Positions 1 to 8,757 of a stretch of DNA of 64,000 bases are shown one piece after another. Both the position numbers and the translations under genes were made by a program. Each line of letters opens with the position of its first letter. Within the stretch, counting starts at the first letter, position 1. Source of the DNA: Mycobacterium triplex (lineage in GTDB: Bacteria > Actinomycetota > Actinomycetes > Mycobacteriales > Mycobacteriaceae); assembly GCF_000689255.1 (NCBI RefSeq), contig NZ_HG964446.1, forward strand, positions 905,542-969,541, written 5' to 3'. A model generated the notes under the pieces. The model was not told the DNA's origin. It searched no databases and saw only the letters and a list, made by a program, of their open reading frames with translations.

Positions 1-1
1 C

Positions 2-625
2 TGGGCCTGGGCGTGGCTGCCCCAATTCAGCGGAGAGCCGGGTTCCGGCAATCCGCTGAACTGGCCGCCGGCGTTTATCTCCTGGTTCGCCGCGGGCATG
101 CTGCTGGCCGAGTGGGTGCACAGCCCGATCGGGCTGCCCCACCGGTTGGCGCGCCGGCGGGTGCTGATGGCCGTCGTCGCGCTGGTCGCGTTCCTGGTGG
201 CGGCTTCCCCGCTGGCGGGTCCGGAGGGTCTGACTCCCGGGACCGCGGCGCAGTTCGCGCTGAAGACCTCGATGGGTTCGGTGGTCGCGTTCGCCTTGGT
301 CGCGCCGTTGGTGCTGGACCGGATCGACACCCCGCACCGACTGTTGGGCAGCACCGGCATGGTGACCCTGGGCCGCTGGTCCTACGGCCTGTTCATCTGG
401 CACCTGGCCGCGCTGGCCATGGTGTTCCCGGTGGTGGGGACGTTTCCGTTCACCGGCGACATGCCAACGGTGTTGGTGCTGACGCTGATCTTCGGGTTCG
501 CGATCGCGGCGGTGAGCTACGCCCTGGTCGAGTCGCCGTGCCGGGAAGCGTTGCGCCGCTGGGAGAAACGCGAGATGCCGGACGCTCAGGCGGCAGATGC
601 CGAGGCGGACGCGATCGCGCCTTAG
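2..625 (+). CDS. Acyltransferase 3 family membrane protein, C-terminal part (5' end outside the window)
   Basis: The reading frame is already open at base 2 and runs to the TAG at 623-625, so only about 207 C-terminal residues are present. They are strongly hydrophobic, with several membrane segments, for example the stretch around MAVVALVAFLVA and the later LVLTLIFGFAIAAVSYALVE. The motif LGRWSYGLFIWHL followed by a terminal helix ending in ALVESPCREALRRW is typical of the last helices of acyltransferase-3 (OafA/YrhL-like) proteins, which O-acylate envelope sugars or lipids. By position it matches H37Rv Rv0228, which precedes php there too. Its stop codon overlaps the stop of the convergent YbjN-like gene. 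The acyl donor and acceptor cannot be told from the sequence. Confidence 0.8.
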   Translation, partial: WAWAWLPQFSGEPGSGNPLNWPPAFISWFAAGMLLAEWVHSPIGLPHRLARRRVLMAVVALVAFLVAASPLAGPEGLTPGTAAQFALKTSMGSVVAFALVAPLVLDRIDTPHRLLGSTGMVTLGRWSYGLFIWHLAALAMVFPVVGTFPFTGDMPTVLVLTLIFGFAIAAVSYALVESPCREALRRWEKREMPDAQAADAEADAIAP

Positions 626-1101
626 CCGGTGCGATCCATCCACTCTTCCAACGCATCCGCGGACGGCAGGCTGATGGCCTGCTCGATCTTCTCGATCAGG
701 TCGGCCCCGTACTCGACGGTGGACTTGATGAAATTCCCCAGCCCGTCCAGGTGGATGCCGTCGCTCAGCAGGTATGCGCTCTCGCCGGCCACGCTGACGT
801 GGCTCGGCTGGGCGGTCTCGCGGACAAACGCCTTGGGCCAATGCGTGTCGCGATTCCAGTCGTTCACCAGTTCCATCAGGCGCGGGCGATCGCTGGCGAG
901 GTAGTAGCCGGCCGGGCTGACCGAGATCTCCAAAATGTCGCGCCGCAAGCCGTTGATCCGCAGGTTCACCAGCAGCTTGCCCCGCTGATAGTTGGACAGC
1001 ACCAGCATGAATTCCTCGCCGTCGTCGCTGCGGAAGAATCGCAACTGGCGCGACCGCAGATACCGTTCGATCAGCTCCGTACTCAATGGCTCGATCTGCA
1101 T
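622..1101 (-). CDS. YbjN-domain protein
   Basis: A 159-residue soluble protein. It has the alternating strand/helix pattern of the YbjN (type III secretion chaperone-like) fold: N-terminal LSTELIERYLRSRQLRFF, the strand block EFMLVLSNYQRGKLLVNLRI, then LMELVNDWNRDTHWPKAFV, which is the segment most characteristic of YbjN proteins. The frame stays open upstream to 1407, but the part before 1101 is compositionally a shadow of the neighbouring ligase. The ATG at 1101 gives a normal-length family member. It is probably the third gene of a php-ligase-ybjN operon, 49 bases after the ligase stop. Actinobacterial YbjN proteins have no settled function, and none is inferred here. Confidence 0.75.
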   Translation of the reverse strand: MQIEPLSTELIERYLRSRQLRFFRSDDGEEFMLVLSNYQRGKLLVNLRINGLRRDILEISVSPAGYYLASDRPRLMELVNDWNRDTHWPKAFVRETAQPSHVSVAGESAYLLSDGIHLDGLGNFIKSTVEYGADLIEKIEQAISLPSADALEEWMDRTG

Positions 1102-1150
1102 AACCCTGATCGTGGTGGCGGGGCCTTGAAGGATTCTTAATGCCCCAGGG

Positions 1151-2653
1151 TCAGCTCGCCTCGGCGGCCGGTAGCCGCGCCATGATCTCGGCCCGGACCG
1201 CCGAGCGGCGGGCCTTACCGGCGTCGTCGCGCAGGGGAGTGTCGACGAATTCGATGAAGTCGGGGGTGGGCGGCACCTTGTACCCGGCGATGTTGGCGCG
1301 CAGGAACTCCCGCACCCCCATGGCGTCCAGCGTCGAGTCGTCGGTCGTCTGCACCAGCGCGTAGGGCACCTGGCCCAGATCACCGGCGTTCGGGTCGGGG
1401 ACGCCAACGACCAAGCAGGACAACACTTCCGGGTGCGCTGACAGCGCGCTCTCGATCTCGGCGGGATAGACGTTGCGCCCGCCCACGGTGAACATGTCGA
1501 CCCGCCGGTCGGACAGATACAGGAAGCCGTCGGCGTCGAAGTAGCCGAGATCGCCCAGCGAGTCCCAGCCGTCGCGGGTTTTCGCGGTTGAGCCGAGGTA
1601 GCGGTACGTCGGTGCGCTGCCCGGTGCCGGGCGCATGTAGATTTCGCCGATGACGCCTGGCGGACAGGGATTGCCGTCGTCGTCGAGCACTTTCATCTCA
1701 CCGCTGACCACGATGCCGACCGAGCCGCGATGGGCCAGCCACTGGTCGCCGGAAATGAACGTGAGCGCTTGTAATTCGGTGCCGCCGTAGAGTTCCCAGA
1801 CTTTCTCGGGTCCCAGCAGATCGATCCAGGCCTGCTTGACGGTCGGCGGGCACACCGCCGCCACGTGCCAGAACCGCCGGATCGACGACAGGTCGTAAGC
1901 CTGCGGGTTGGCGTGGTAGACCGGCAGCACCCGCTGCATGATCGTCGGCACCGCGACCATGAAAGTGACGCGCTGGTCGGTGATGATCCGCAGGAATCGA
2001 TCCGGGTCGAACCGGTTCATCAACACCAAGTGGTGGCCCATGATCAGCGCGAGCGCCGCCATCGTGATCCCGGTGTTGTGGCTCAGCGGCACTGGGACAA
2101 AGGTGACGTCGCCGTCTTGTGCGCCCATCGCATAGCCGGTCAGCGTCGAAACCCGGCTGTCGCCACCGGCTTCGATCAGCTTGGGCCGCCCGGTGCTGCC
2201 GCCGGATCCCATCGCCTTCCAACTCGGCGACACCGCCTCGGGCAGCGGCGCGTCCGACAATGTCGGATCGGGCGTGAAACCCTTTGGCACACTGGGTATT
2301 TGGCCCAGGGGATCCTCGCCGCCGACCAACAACGCCCGCGGCCGCAGGTCCAGCAGGCCCTTCAGCTCCGCGGCCGGCAGCCGCGGCGACAGCGGTTGCG
2401 GCACCGCGCCCAACTTCCAGCACGCCACCGCGGCCTGCACGAATTCCACGGAGTTGGGCAGCAAGATCGTCACGTAGTCGCCGACGCCGACCCCGCGTTC
2501 GGCATAGGCGCGGGCCAGCCGGTTCGTCGAGGAGTCGAGTTCGGCGCGGGTAAGGGTTTCACCGTCGCAGGTGGCCGCCGGCTGGTCGGGTGCCCGTTCG
2601 GCCAGCGCCGAAATCTGGGTACCGATCGGCGGGATGGGCTCACTCTGGGTCAT
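1151..2653 (-). CDS. Class I adenylate-forming acid-CoA ligase (FadD-like)
   Basis: A 500-residue ANL-superfamily enzyme, expected to activate a carboxylic acid to acyl-AMP and then to acyl-CoA in the cytosol. Visible core motifs are the phosphate loop GSGGSTGRPK (about residues 150-160), the ELYGGTE adenine motif, SLGDLGYFDADGFLYLSDR (the A7/A8 region with its aspartate), GGRNVYPAEIE, and a C-terminal DDAGKARR carrying the likely A10 lysine. Length is normal for short acid-CoA ligases. Its ATG begins on the base directly after the TAA of the php lactonase gene, so the two are almost certainly cotranscribed. The substrate is unknown. The pairing with a lactonase suggests a hydroxy acid released from a lactone, but this is inference. 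Confidence 0.85.
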   Translation of the reverse strand: MTQSEPIPPIGTQISALAERAPDQPAATCDGETLTRAELDSSTNRLARAYAERGVGVGDYVTILLPNSVEFVQAAVACWKLGAVPQPLSPRLPAAELKGLLDLRPRALLVGGEDPLGQIPSVPKGFTPDPTLSDAPLPEAVSPSWKAMGSGGSTGRPKLIEAGGDSRVSTLTGYAMGAQDGDVTFVPVPLSHNTGITMAALALIMGHHLVLMNRFDPDRFLRIITDQRVTFMVAVPTIMQRVLPVYHANPQAYDLSSIRRFWHVAAVCPPTVKQAWIDLLGPEKVWELYGGTELQALTFISGDQWLAHRGSVGIVVSGEMKVLDDDGNPCPPGVIGEIYMRPAPGSAPTYRYLGSTAKTRDGWDSLGDLGYFDADGFLYLSDRRVDMFTVGGRNVYPAEIESALSAHPEVLSCLVVGVPDPNAGDLGQVPYALVQTTDDSTLDAMGVREFLRANIAGYKVPPTPDFIEFVDTPLRDDAGKARRSAVRAEIMARLPAAEAS

Positions 2654-3631
2654 TTAGTAAGCGCCCGTCGTCTCGAAGATGCGCCGCGGGTTGTCCACCA
2701 GCATCGTGTGCAGTTGCTCGTCGGTGACCCCGCGCTCTTTCAGGGCGGGGATCACGTCGTTGTGGATGTGCAGGTAGTGCCAGTTCGGCATCATCTGCGC
2801 CGTGAGTTCCTCGGGCAGCGCGTCGAAGTAGCAGTTGGCGTCGTGCGAGAGCACCATCTTGTCGGCGTGCCCGCGCTCGCACATCTGCGCGACGATGTTC
2901 ACTCGGTCCTCGAACGACGAGATCGCGTCGATGCCGAACCGGTCCATCCCGATGTACGAGCCGGGCGCGATCAGTTCCTCGAGGTAGCCGACGTCGGTGC
3001 TGTCGCCCGAATGCCCGATGATCACCCGACTCAGGTCGACGCCCTCTTCTTCGAAGATCTTCTGCTGCTCGAGCCCGCGCCGCAGCCCGGCGTGGGTGTG
3101 CGTGGAGATCGGTACGCCGGTGCGCTTGTGCGTCTGGGCGACGGCCCGCAGCACCCGCTCGACGCCGGGGGTGATGCCGGGTTCGTCGGTGGCGCACTTG
3201 AGGATTCCGGCCTTGACGCCGGTGTCGGCGATGCCTTCCTCGATGTCGCGGACGAACATGTCGACCATGATCTCCGGCCCGCCGAGCATGCCGCCCGGGC
3301 CCTCATAGTGGAATCGCAGCGGCAGATCGTTATAGGTGTAAAACCCGGTCGCCACAACGATATTCAGTTCGGTGGCCGCCGCGACTCGCGCGATTCGCGG
3401 GATGTAGCGGCCCAGCCCGATCACGGTGAGGTCGACAATGGTGTCCACGCCGCGGGCCTTGAGCTCGTCGAGGCGGTCGATCGCGTCGGCCACCCGTTTG
3501 TCCTCGTCGCCCCAGGCTTCCGGATAGTTCTGGGCGATCTCGGTGGTCATGATGAAGACGTGCTCGTGCATGAGCGTCACGCCGAGATCAGCCGTATCGA
3601 TGGATCCGCGTGCGGTATTTAGTTCGGACAC
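2654..3631 (-). CDS. php: Phosphotriesterase-like lactonase (Rv0230c type)
   Basis: A 325-residue amidohydrolase-superfamily enzyme closely resembling M. tuberculosis Php/PPH, a phosphotriesterase-like lactonase that opens acyl-homoserine and related lactones and has weak phosphotriesterase activity. Binuclear metal-site residues are visible: the HEH pair in TLMHEHVF, the carbamylated lysine in KAGILKCATDE, the histidines in STHTHAG and VIGHSGD, and the aspartate in LSHDANCYFD. The frame is open to 3769, but the GTG at 3631 gives VSELNTARG, which aligns with the start of the tuberculosis protein and gives the family length. Upstream residues look non-coding. It is first in a php-ligase-ybjN operon and divergent from fadE4 across a 121-base intergenic region. 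Confidence 0.9.
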   Translation of the reverse strand: MSELNTARGSIDTADLGVTLMHEHVFIMTTEIAQNYPEAWGDEDKRVADAIDRLDELKARGVDTIVDLTVIGLGRYIPRIARVAAATELNIVVATGFYTYNDLPLRFHYEGPGGMLGGPEIMVDMFVRDIEEGIADTGVKAGILKCATDEPGITPGVERVLRAVAQTHKRTGVPISTHTHAGLRRGLEQQKIFEEEGVDLSRVIIGHSGDSTDVGYLEELIAPGSYIGMDRFGIDAISSFEDRVNIVAQMCERGHADKMVLSHDANCYFDALPEELTAQMMPNWHYLHIHNDVIPALKERGVTDEQLHTMLVDNPRRIFETTGAY

Positions 3632-3752
3632 GTCGCTGATGCTAGGCCCGGCCGGTGGTGATCCAACAGAGGCAATCGCCACGACAATGCGAATTTCCCG
3701 GCCGACCGTCGGCTGATACCGCGACCCCACACATCGGCGTACCGTCTGGCGC

Positions 3753-5450
3753 ATGTTGCTCAATCCCAATCATCTGCAACGCCGCTACCCCGACGCTCGC
3801 TCGGGAGAGATCATGGCCGCCACCGTCGACTTCTTCGAGTCCCGCGGCAAGGCCCGGTTGAAGGCCGACGATCACGCGCGGGTCTGGTACTCGGACTTCC
3901 TGGAGCACGTCGGGCGGGAGCGCATCTTCGCCTCGCTGCTGACGCCGTCGCGGTACGGCGCCGACGACTGTCGCTGGGACACCTACCGGATCAGCGAATT
4001 CGCCGAGATCGTCGGCTTCTACGGGCTCAACTACTGGTATCCCTTCCAGGTCACCGCCCTTGGCCTGGGCCCGATCTGGATGAGCGACAACGACGACGCC
4101 AAGCGCAAGGCCGCCGCCCAGCTGGAAGCCGGTGAGGTGTTCGGCTTCGGATTATCCGAGCAGAGCCATGGCGCCGACGTCTACCAGACCGACATGATCC
4201 TGACGCCGAGCGAGGGCGGCTGGACGGCCAGCGGCGAGAAGTACTACATCGGCAATGCCAACGTCGCGCGAATGGTCTCGACGTTCGGCAAGATCGCCGA
4301 CACAGACGAGTACGTGTTCTTCGTCGCCGACTCCCAGCACGACCGCTACGAGCTGATCAAGAACGTCGTCAACTCGCAGAACTACGTCGCCAACTACGCG
4401 CTGCGCGACTACCCCGTCACCGAGGCCGATCTGCTGCACCGCGGGCCCGAGGCCTTCCACGCCGCGCTCAACACCGTCAACGTCTGCAAGTACAACCTCG
4501 GCTGGGGCGCGGTCGGCATGTGTACCCACGCCATGTACGAGGCGGTCACCCACGCGGCCAACCGCTACCTGTATGGCACCGTCGTCACCGACTTCAGCCA
4601 CGTGCGGCGCCTGCTCACCGATGCCTACGCGCGGCTGGTCGCCATGAAGCTGGTCGCCACCCGCGCCTGCGATTACATGCGCAGCGCCTCGGCCGAGGAC
4701 CGTCGCTACCTGCTCTACAGCCCGCTGACCAAGGCGGTGATCACCAGCGAGGGTGAGCGGGTGATCACCGCGCTGTGGGATGTGATCGCCGCCAAGGGTG
4801 TGGAGAAGGACACCATCTTCGAGGCCATGGTCCGCGAGATCGGGCTGCTGCCCAGGCTGGAGGGCACGGTCCACATCAACATCGGCTTGCTGGCCAAGTT
4901 CATGCCTAACTATCTGTTCGCGCCGGACAGCGAGCTGCCGCTGATCGAACGCCGCGACGAGGCCGTCGACGACTCGTTCCTGTTCAACCAGGGCCCGATT
5001 GGGGGATTGGGCAGGGTGCGCTTCCACGACTGGCGGGCGCCGTTCGACAGCTTCGCGCACCTGCCCAACGTCGCCCTGCTGCGTGAGCAGATCGACGTGC
5101 TGGCCGAAATGCTGGCCAGTGCAACCCCAGATACGGTGCAGCAGAAGGACATCGACTTCGCCTTCGGGGTGGGCCAGCTGTTCGCCACGGTGCCCTACGC
5201 GCAGCTGATCCTGGAGGAAGCACCGTTGTCCGGGGTGGACGACGCGCTGATCGACGAGATCTTCGCCGTGCTGGTGCGCGACTTCAACAGCTATGCCGTC
5301 GAATTGGGGGACAAACGCGCCACGACCGATGCGCAGGCCGGCTTCGCGAAGCGGATGATCCGCCGGCCGGTGTTCGACGAGGCGCGCTACGACCAGGTCT
5401 GGAAGGAACACGTCCTGCCGATCAACGGCGCCTACCAAATGCGGCCGTAG
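3753..5450 (+). CDS. fadE4: Acyl-CoA dehydrogenase FadE4
   Basis: A 565-residue FAD-dependent acyl-CoA dehydrogenase, near the 568 residues of H37Rv FadE4, with the same neighbours. It contains FGFGLSEQSHGADVYQTD, the typical FAD-binding segment of the beta-domain, and TASGEKYYIGNANVARM, the family TGxKxYIxNA motif. A long helical C-terminal domain follows. The start ATG at 3753 is preceded by little sign of a ribosome-binding site. A perfect 11-base-pair hairpin just after the stop probably ends the transcript. Its role is expected to be the first oxidation step of beta-oxidation, but the acyl chain acted on is not known. The divergent lactonase and ligase genes suggest a shared catabolic function, which is inference. 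Confidence 0.88.
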   Translation: MLLNPNHLQRRYPDARSGEIMAATVDFFESRGKARLKADDHARVWYSDFLEHVGRERIFASLLTPSRYGADDCRWDTYRISEFAEIVGFYGLNYWYPFQVTALGLGPIWMSDNDDAKRKAAAQLEAGEVFGFGLSEQSHGADVYQTDMILTPSEGGWTASGEKYYIGNANVARMVSTFGKIADTDEYVFFVADSQHDRYELIKNVVNSQNYVANYALRDYPVTEADLLHRGPEAFHAALNTVNVCKYNLGWGAVGMCTHAMYEAVTHAANRYLYGTVVTDFSHVRRLLTDAYARLVAMKLVATRACDYMRSASAEDRRYLLYSPLTKAVITSEGERVITALWDVIAAKGVEKDTIFEAMVREIGLLPRLEGTVHINIGLLAKFMPNYLFAPDSELPLIERRDEAVDDSFLFNQGPIGGLGRVRFHDWRAPFDSFAHLPNVALLREQIDVLAEMLASATPDTVQQKDIDFAFGVGQLFATVPYAQLILEEAPLSGVDDALIDEIFAVLVRDFNSYAVELGDKRATTDAQAGFAKRMIRRPVFDEARYDQVWKEHVLPINGAYQMRP

Positions 5451-5472
5451 CTTCGGGAAGTCGCCTCGCCAT

Positions 5473-5498
5473 CGAGCGTGAAGTTAGCTTCACGCTCG
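5473..5498. terminator. Perfect hairpin after fadE4
   Basis: CGAGCGTGAAG at 5473-5483 and CTTCACGCTCG at 5488-5498 form an 11-base-pair perfect stem with a 4-base loop (TTAG), 22 bases after the fadE4 stop. No U-tract follows, which is common for mycobacterial terminators. Confidence 0.6.
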
Positions 5499-5523
5499 GC
5501 AGGCGCAAGAACATCCGTACCCC

Positions 5524-5564
5524 TTGACTGTGGCGTGGCTCACAGTAGAATGACCAGTGGTCAT
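5524..5564 (+). promoter_or_regulatory. Sigma-A-like promoter with overlapping TetR operator
   Basis: TTGACT at 5524-5529 and TAGAAT at 5546-5551 are separated by 16 bases, a good housekeeping promoter. The last bases of the -10 element begin a perfect palindrome, ATGACCAGTGGTCAT at 5550-5564 (7-1-7). This covers the expected transcription start and lies 18 bases before the TetR start codon. The arrangement predicts autorepression of the TetR-R2lox operon. Confidence 0.7.
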
Positions 5565-5581
5565 CGACGCAAGGAGGCGAG

Positions 5582-6271
5582 ATGCCGACGGTCACCTGGG
5601 CGCGCGTCGACCCGGCTCGTCGCACGGCCATCATCGAGGCCGCCGAGGCCGAGTTTGGGGCACACGGATTCTCCGCGGGCAGCCTGAACGTCATCGCGCG
5701 CCGCGCCGGCGTCGCCAAGGGCAGCCTGTTTCAGTACTTCGCGGACAAGCGCGACCTGTTCGCGTTCATCGCCGACATCGGCAGCCAGCGGGTGCGCGCC
5801 TACATGGAAGACCTGATCCGCGAACTCGACCCGGACCGGCCGTTCTTCGACTTTCTCACCGACCTGCTCGACGGCTGGGTCGCCTACTTCGCCGAGCATC
5901 CGCGGGAACGCTCGCTGCACGCCGCGGCGACCCTCGAGGTCGACACCGACGCCCGCATCAGCGTGCGCAGCGTCATCCACCGTCACTACCTGGAGGTGCT
6001 GCGGCCGCTGGTGCACGGCGCCCAGACCCGCGGCGATCTGCGCGCCGACGCCGACACCGACGCACTGCTGTCGCTGCTGCTGCTGATCTTTCCGCACCTG
6101 GCGCTGGCCCCCTACATGCGCGGCCTGGACCCCATCCTCGGGCTCGACGAGCCCAGCCCCGATCAGCCGGCGCTGGCCGTGCGCCGGCTGATCGCGGTGC
6201 TGATCGCCGCGTTCGCGACGCCCGATGCCTCCGTTACCCCAGCCCCGATGCGATCTGAGGAGGTCACATGA
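5582..6271 (+). CDS. TetR family regulator (Rv0232 type)
   Basis: A 229-residue TetR-family repressor. The N-terminal helix-turn-helix is seen in [20 protein letters not shown] followed by [19 protein letters not shown]. The C-terminal ligand domain is mostly helical, with a leucine-rich dimer segment [15 protein letters not shown] strong ribosome-binding site (AAGGAGGCG) precedes the ATG. The stop overlaps the R2lox start as ATGA, so the two are translationally coupled, as with Rv0232-Rv0233. A promoter with a 15-base palindrome upstream suggests that it represses its own operon. The ligand is unknown. A fatty acid or acyl-CoA is plausible because R2lox proteins bind fatty acids, but that is inference. 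Confidence 0.9.
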   Translation: MPTVTWARVDPARRTAIIEAAEAEFGAHGFSAGSLNVIARRAGVAKGSLFQYFADKRDLFAFIADIGSQRVRAYMEDLIRELDPDRPFFDFLTDLLDGWVAYFAEHPRERSLHAAATLEVDTDARISVRSVIHRHYLEVLRPLVHGAQTRGDLRADADTDALLSLLLLIFPHLALAPYMRGLDPILGLDEPSPDQPALAVRRLIAVLIAAFATPDASVTPAPMRSEEVT

Positions 6272-7203
6272 AACGCACCCGAAGTGCTTCAATGGCACAG
6301 GGCGGTCTCAACTGGGATAGCTTGCCGCTCAAGCTATTTGCGGGAGGCAATGCAAAGTTCTGGAATCCGGCCGACATCGACTTCTCCGGCGACAGGGCGG
6401 ACTGGGAACGCCTGACCGACGACGAGCGCAGCTACGCGACCCGGCTGTGCGCCGAGTTCATCGCCGGCGAGGAATCGGTGACCCAGGACATCCAGCCGTT
6501 CATGGCCGCGATGCGCGCCGAGGGCCGGCTCGGCGACGAGATGTATCTGACGCAGTTCGCCTTCGAGGAGGCCAAGCATGTCCAGGTGTTCCGGATGTGG
6601 CTCGACGCCGTCGGCATCACCGAGGACCTGCACAGCTTCCTCGATGACGTCCCGACCTACCGGACAATCTTCTACGAAGAGCTGCCGGCCTGCCTCGACG
6701 CGCTTTCGACCGACCCGTCACCGGCCGCCCAGGTTCGGGCGTCGGTCACCTACAACCACATGGTCGAAGGCATGCTGGCGCTCACCGGATACTTCGGCTG
6801 GCACAAGATCTGCGTGGACCGCGGCATCCTGCCCGGGATGCAGGAGCTGGTCCGGCGCATCGGCGACGACGAGCGACGCCACATGGCGTGGGGCACCTTC
6901 ACCTGCCGGCGCCATGTCGCCGCCGACGACGCCAACTGGGGTGTCTTCGAGACGCGGATGAGCGAGCTGATGCCGTTGGGGCTGCGCCTGATCGAAGAGG
7001 GCTTCGCGCTGTACGACCCGATGCCCTTCGGCCTGTCGGTGGACGAGTTCATGCAATACGCCTCCGACAAGGGCATGCGGCGCTTCGGCACCATCTCGAG
7101 TGCCCGCGGGCGCCCGCTCGGCGAGATCGACCTCGACTACTCACCGCTGCAACTCGAGGACACCTTCGCCGAGGAGGACGAGCGGGCCCTGGCCAGCGTT
7201 TAG
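6268..7203 (+). CDS. nrdB: R2-like ligand-binding oxidase (R2lox), first copy
   Basis: A 311-residue ferritin-like protein matching M. tuberculosis Rv0233, often labelled nrdB but known as the Mn/Fe R2-like ligand-binding oxidase rather than a ribonucleotide reductase subunit. All metal ligands sit at the same numbering as in the tuberculosis protein: E68, E101, H104, E167, E202 and H205. V71 and Y162, which form the ether cross-link in the characterised protein, are also present. Other marks are [11 protein letters not shown] and [13 protein letters not shown]. It is translationally coupled to the TetR gene upstream. A second close copy lies at 12593-13534. The symbol nrdB is historical. The physiological substrate of R2lox is not established, although a bound long-chain fatty acid has been seen. 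Confidence 0.93.
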   Translation: MKRTRSASMAQGGLNWDSLPLKLFAGGNAKFWNPADIDFSGDRADWERLTDDERSYATRLCAEFIAGEESVTQDIQPFMAAMRAEGRLGDEMYLTQFAFEEAKHVQVFRMWLDAVGITEDLHSFLDDVPTYRTIFYEELPACLDALSTDPSPAAQVRASVTYNHMVEGMLALTGYFGWHKICVDRGILPGMQELVRRIGDDERRHMAWGTFTCRRHVAADDANWGVFETRMSELMPLGLRLIEEGFALYDPMPFGLSVDEFMQYASDKGMRRFGTISSARGRPLGEIDLDYSPLQLEDTFAEEDERALASV

Positions 7204-7216
7204 CGGCGCCCGGATC

Positions 7217-7278
7217 GCCGAGTGTGGGTCTTACGCACGGGAATTGCCCCGAATACTTCCGTAGGCCCCACGCTCGGC
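7217..7278. terminator. Long-loop inverted repeat between convergent R2lox and gabD1
   Basis: GCCGAGTGTGGG at 7217-7228 pairs with CCCACGCTCGGC at 7267-7278 (11 Watson-Crick pairs and one G-U) across a 38-base loop. It lies between the stops of two convergent genes and probably acts as a bidirectional terminator. Confidence 0.5.
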
Positions 7279-7288
7279 ACGGTAGCCT

Positions 7289-8665
7289 CTAGCCGACCCA
7301 CACGGTCTTGGCGTTGCAGAACGCCCGGATGCCCAGGCCCGCCAACTCGCGGCCGTAGCCGGACCGCTTGATGCCGCCGAACCCCAGCTCCGGGTAGGAC
7401 ACCGTCATGCCGTTGATGAAGACCTGGCCGGCCTCGATGTCGTCGATGAAGCGCTGCTGCTCGGCCTCGTCATTGGTCCAGGCGTTGGAGCCCAGCCCGA
7501 ACGTGGTGGCGTTGGCGATCTCGATGGCTTCGTCGATGCCCGAAACGCGGTACATCGAGGCGACCGGGCCGAACACCTCTTCGGTGTAGAGCGCCATGTC
7601 CTTGGTGATGTCGGTGACCACCGTCGGCGGGTAGAACCACCCCGGGCCGTCGGGAGTCTTGCCGCCGAGACGGACCTTGGCACCGGCGGCGACGGCGTCG
7701 TCGACCTGCTTGGCGATCTCGTCGCGGCCCGATTCGGTGGCCAGCGGGCCCACGTCGGTGTCGGGGTCGGTCGGGTCGCCGACCTTGAGCGCGCCCATGC
7801 GCTCGACGAACTTGTCAACGAAGGCGTCGTAGATGTCGGTGTGGACGATGAACCGCTTGGCGGCGATGCAGGACTGCCCGTTGTTCTGCACCCGGCCGGT
7901 GACGGCGGTCTTGACGGCCTCGTCGAGGTCCACCGACGGCATCACGATGAACGGGTCGCTGCCGCCGAGCTCGAGCACGGTGGGCTTGATCTCGTCGCCG
8001 CAGATCGCGGCAACCGATTGACCGGCCGGCTCACTACCGGTGAGGGTGGCCGCCGCGACACGCGGGTCGCGCAGGATGCGCTCGACGGCACTCGACGAGA
8101 CCAGCAGCGTCTGGAAGCAATCCGCGGGGAACCCGCCGCGGGCGATCACGTCGGACAGATACAGCGCCGACTGCGGCACGTTCGAGGCGTGCTTGAGCAA
8201 ACCGACGTTGCCGGCCATCAACGCCGGCGCGGCGAACCGCACGGCCTGCCACAGCGGGAAGTTCCATGGCATCACCGCCAGGACCACCCCGAGCGGCTGC
8301 CATCGGGTGTAGGCCTTCTTCGCGCCGACCTTGGCGGCCTCGGCCGGCTCGTCGGCCAGCAGTCGTTCCGCGTTCTCGGCGTAGTAGCGAAAACCCTTGG
8401 CGCACTTGAGCGCTTCGGCCTTGGCCGACTTCAGGGTCTTGCCCATCTCCTGGGTCATCATCGCCGCGACGTCGTCGGCTTCGGCCTCGAGCAGGTCGGC
8501 GGTGGCGTTGGCCCACTGCGCGCGCTGGGCGAACGTGGTGCTGTGCCGGTAGTCGAGGAAACGCGCGTGCGCCCTCGCGATCGCGGCGTCGACTTCGTCG
8601 TCTGTCGCCGGGGTGAAGCTCTTTACGGTTTCGCCAGTGGCCGGGTTGATCGTCGCGATTGACAC
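7289..8665 (-). CDS. gabD1: NADP-dependent succinate-semialdehyde dehydrogenase
   Basis: A 458-residue aldehyde dehydrogenase very close to M. tuberculosis GabD1 (Rv0234c, 457 residues). GabD1 oxidises succinic semialdehyde to succinate, a step in the GABA shunt and the variant mycobacterial TCA route. Visible elements are the cofactor segment GVVLAVMPWNFPLWQ, the catalytic glutamate in VLELGGSDPF, the catalytic cysteine in NNGQSCIAAKR, and EEVFGPVASMYRV near the C-terminus. The GTG at 8665 was chosen because GGGAAGGA lies just upstream and the protein then begins VSIATINPATG, matching the known start. The frame upstream (to 8716) lacks homology. It is divergent from the ThDP-enzyme gene across 92 bases. 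Confidence 0.93.
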   Translation of the reverse strand: MSIATINPATGETVKSFTPATDDEVDAAIARAHARFLDYRHSTTFAQRAQWANATADLLEAEADDVAAMMTQEMGKTLKSAKAEALKCAKGFRYYAENAERLLADEPAEAAKVGAKKAYTRWQPLGVVLAVMPWNFPLWQAVRFAAPALMAGNVGLLKHASNVPQSALYLSDVIARGGFPADCFQTLLVSSSAVERILRDPRVAAATLTGSEPAGQSVAAICGDEIKPTVLELGGSDPFIVMPSVDLDEAVKTAVTGRVQNNGQSCIAAKRFIVHTDIYDAFVDKFVERMGALKVGDPTDPDTDVGPLATESGRDEIAKQVDDAVAAGAKVRLGGKTPDGPGWFYPPTVVTDITKDMALYTEEVFGPVASMYRVSGIDEAIEIANATTFGLGSNAWTNDEAEQQRFIDDIEAGQVFINGMTVSYPELGFGGIKRSGYGRELAGLGIRAFCNAKTVWVG

Positions 8666-8757
8666 GCTGACATCCTTCCCTTCGCAGTCTTTTCCCAAGG
8701 TAAGTAGAACGTCCAACTCCTAGCCTGCCACTATCGTTCCCAGGAGGGAGGTGGCGG

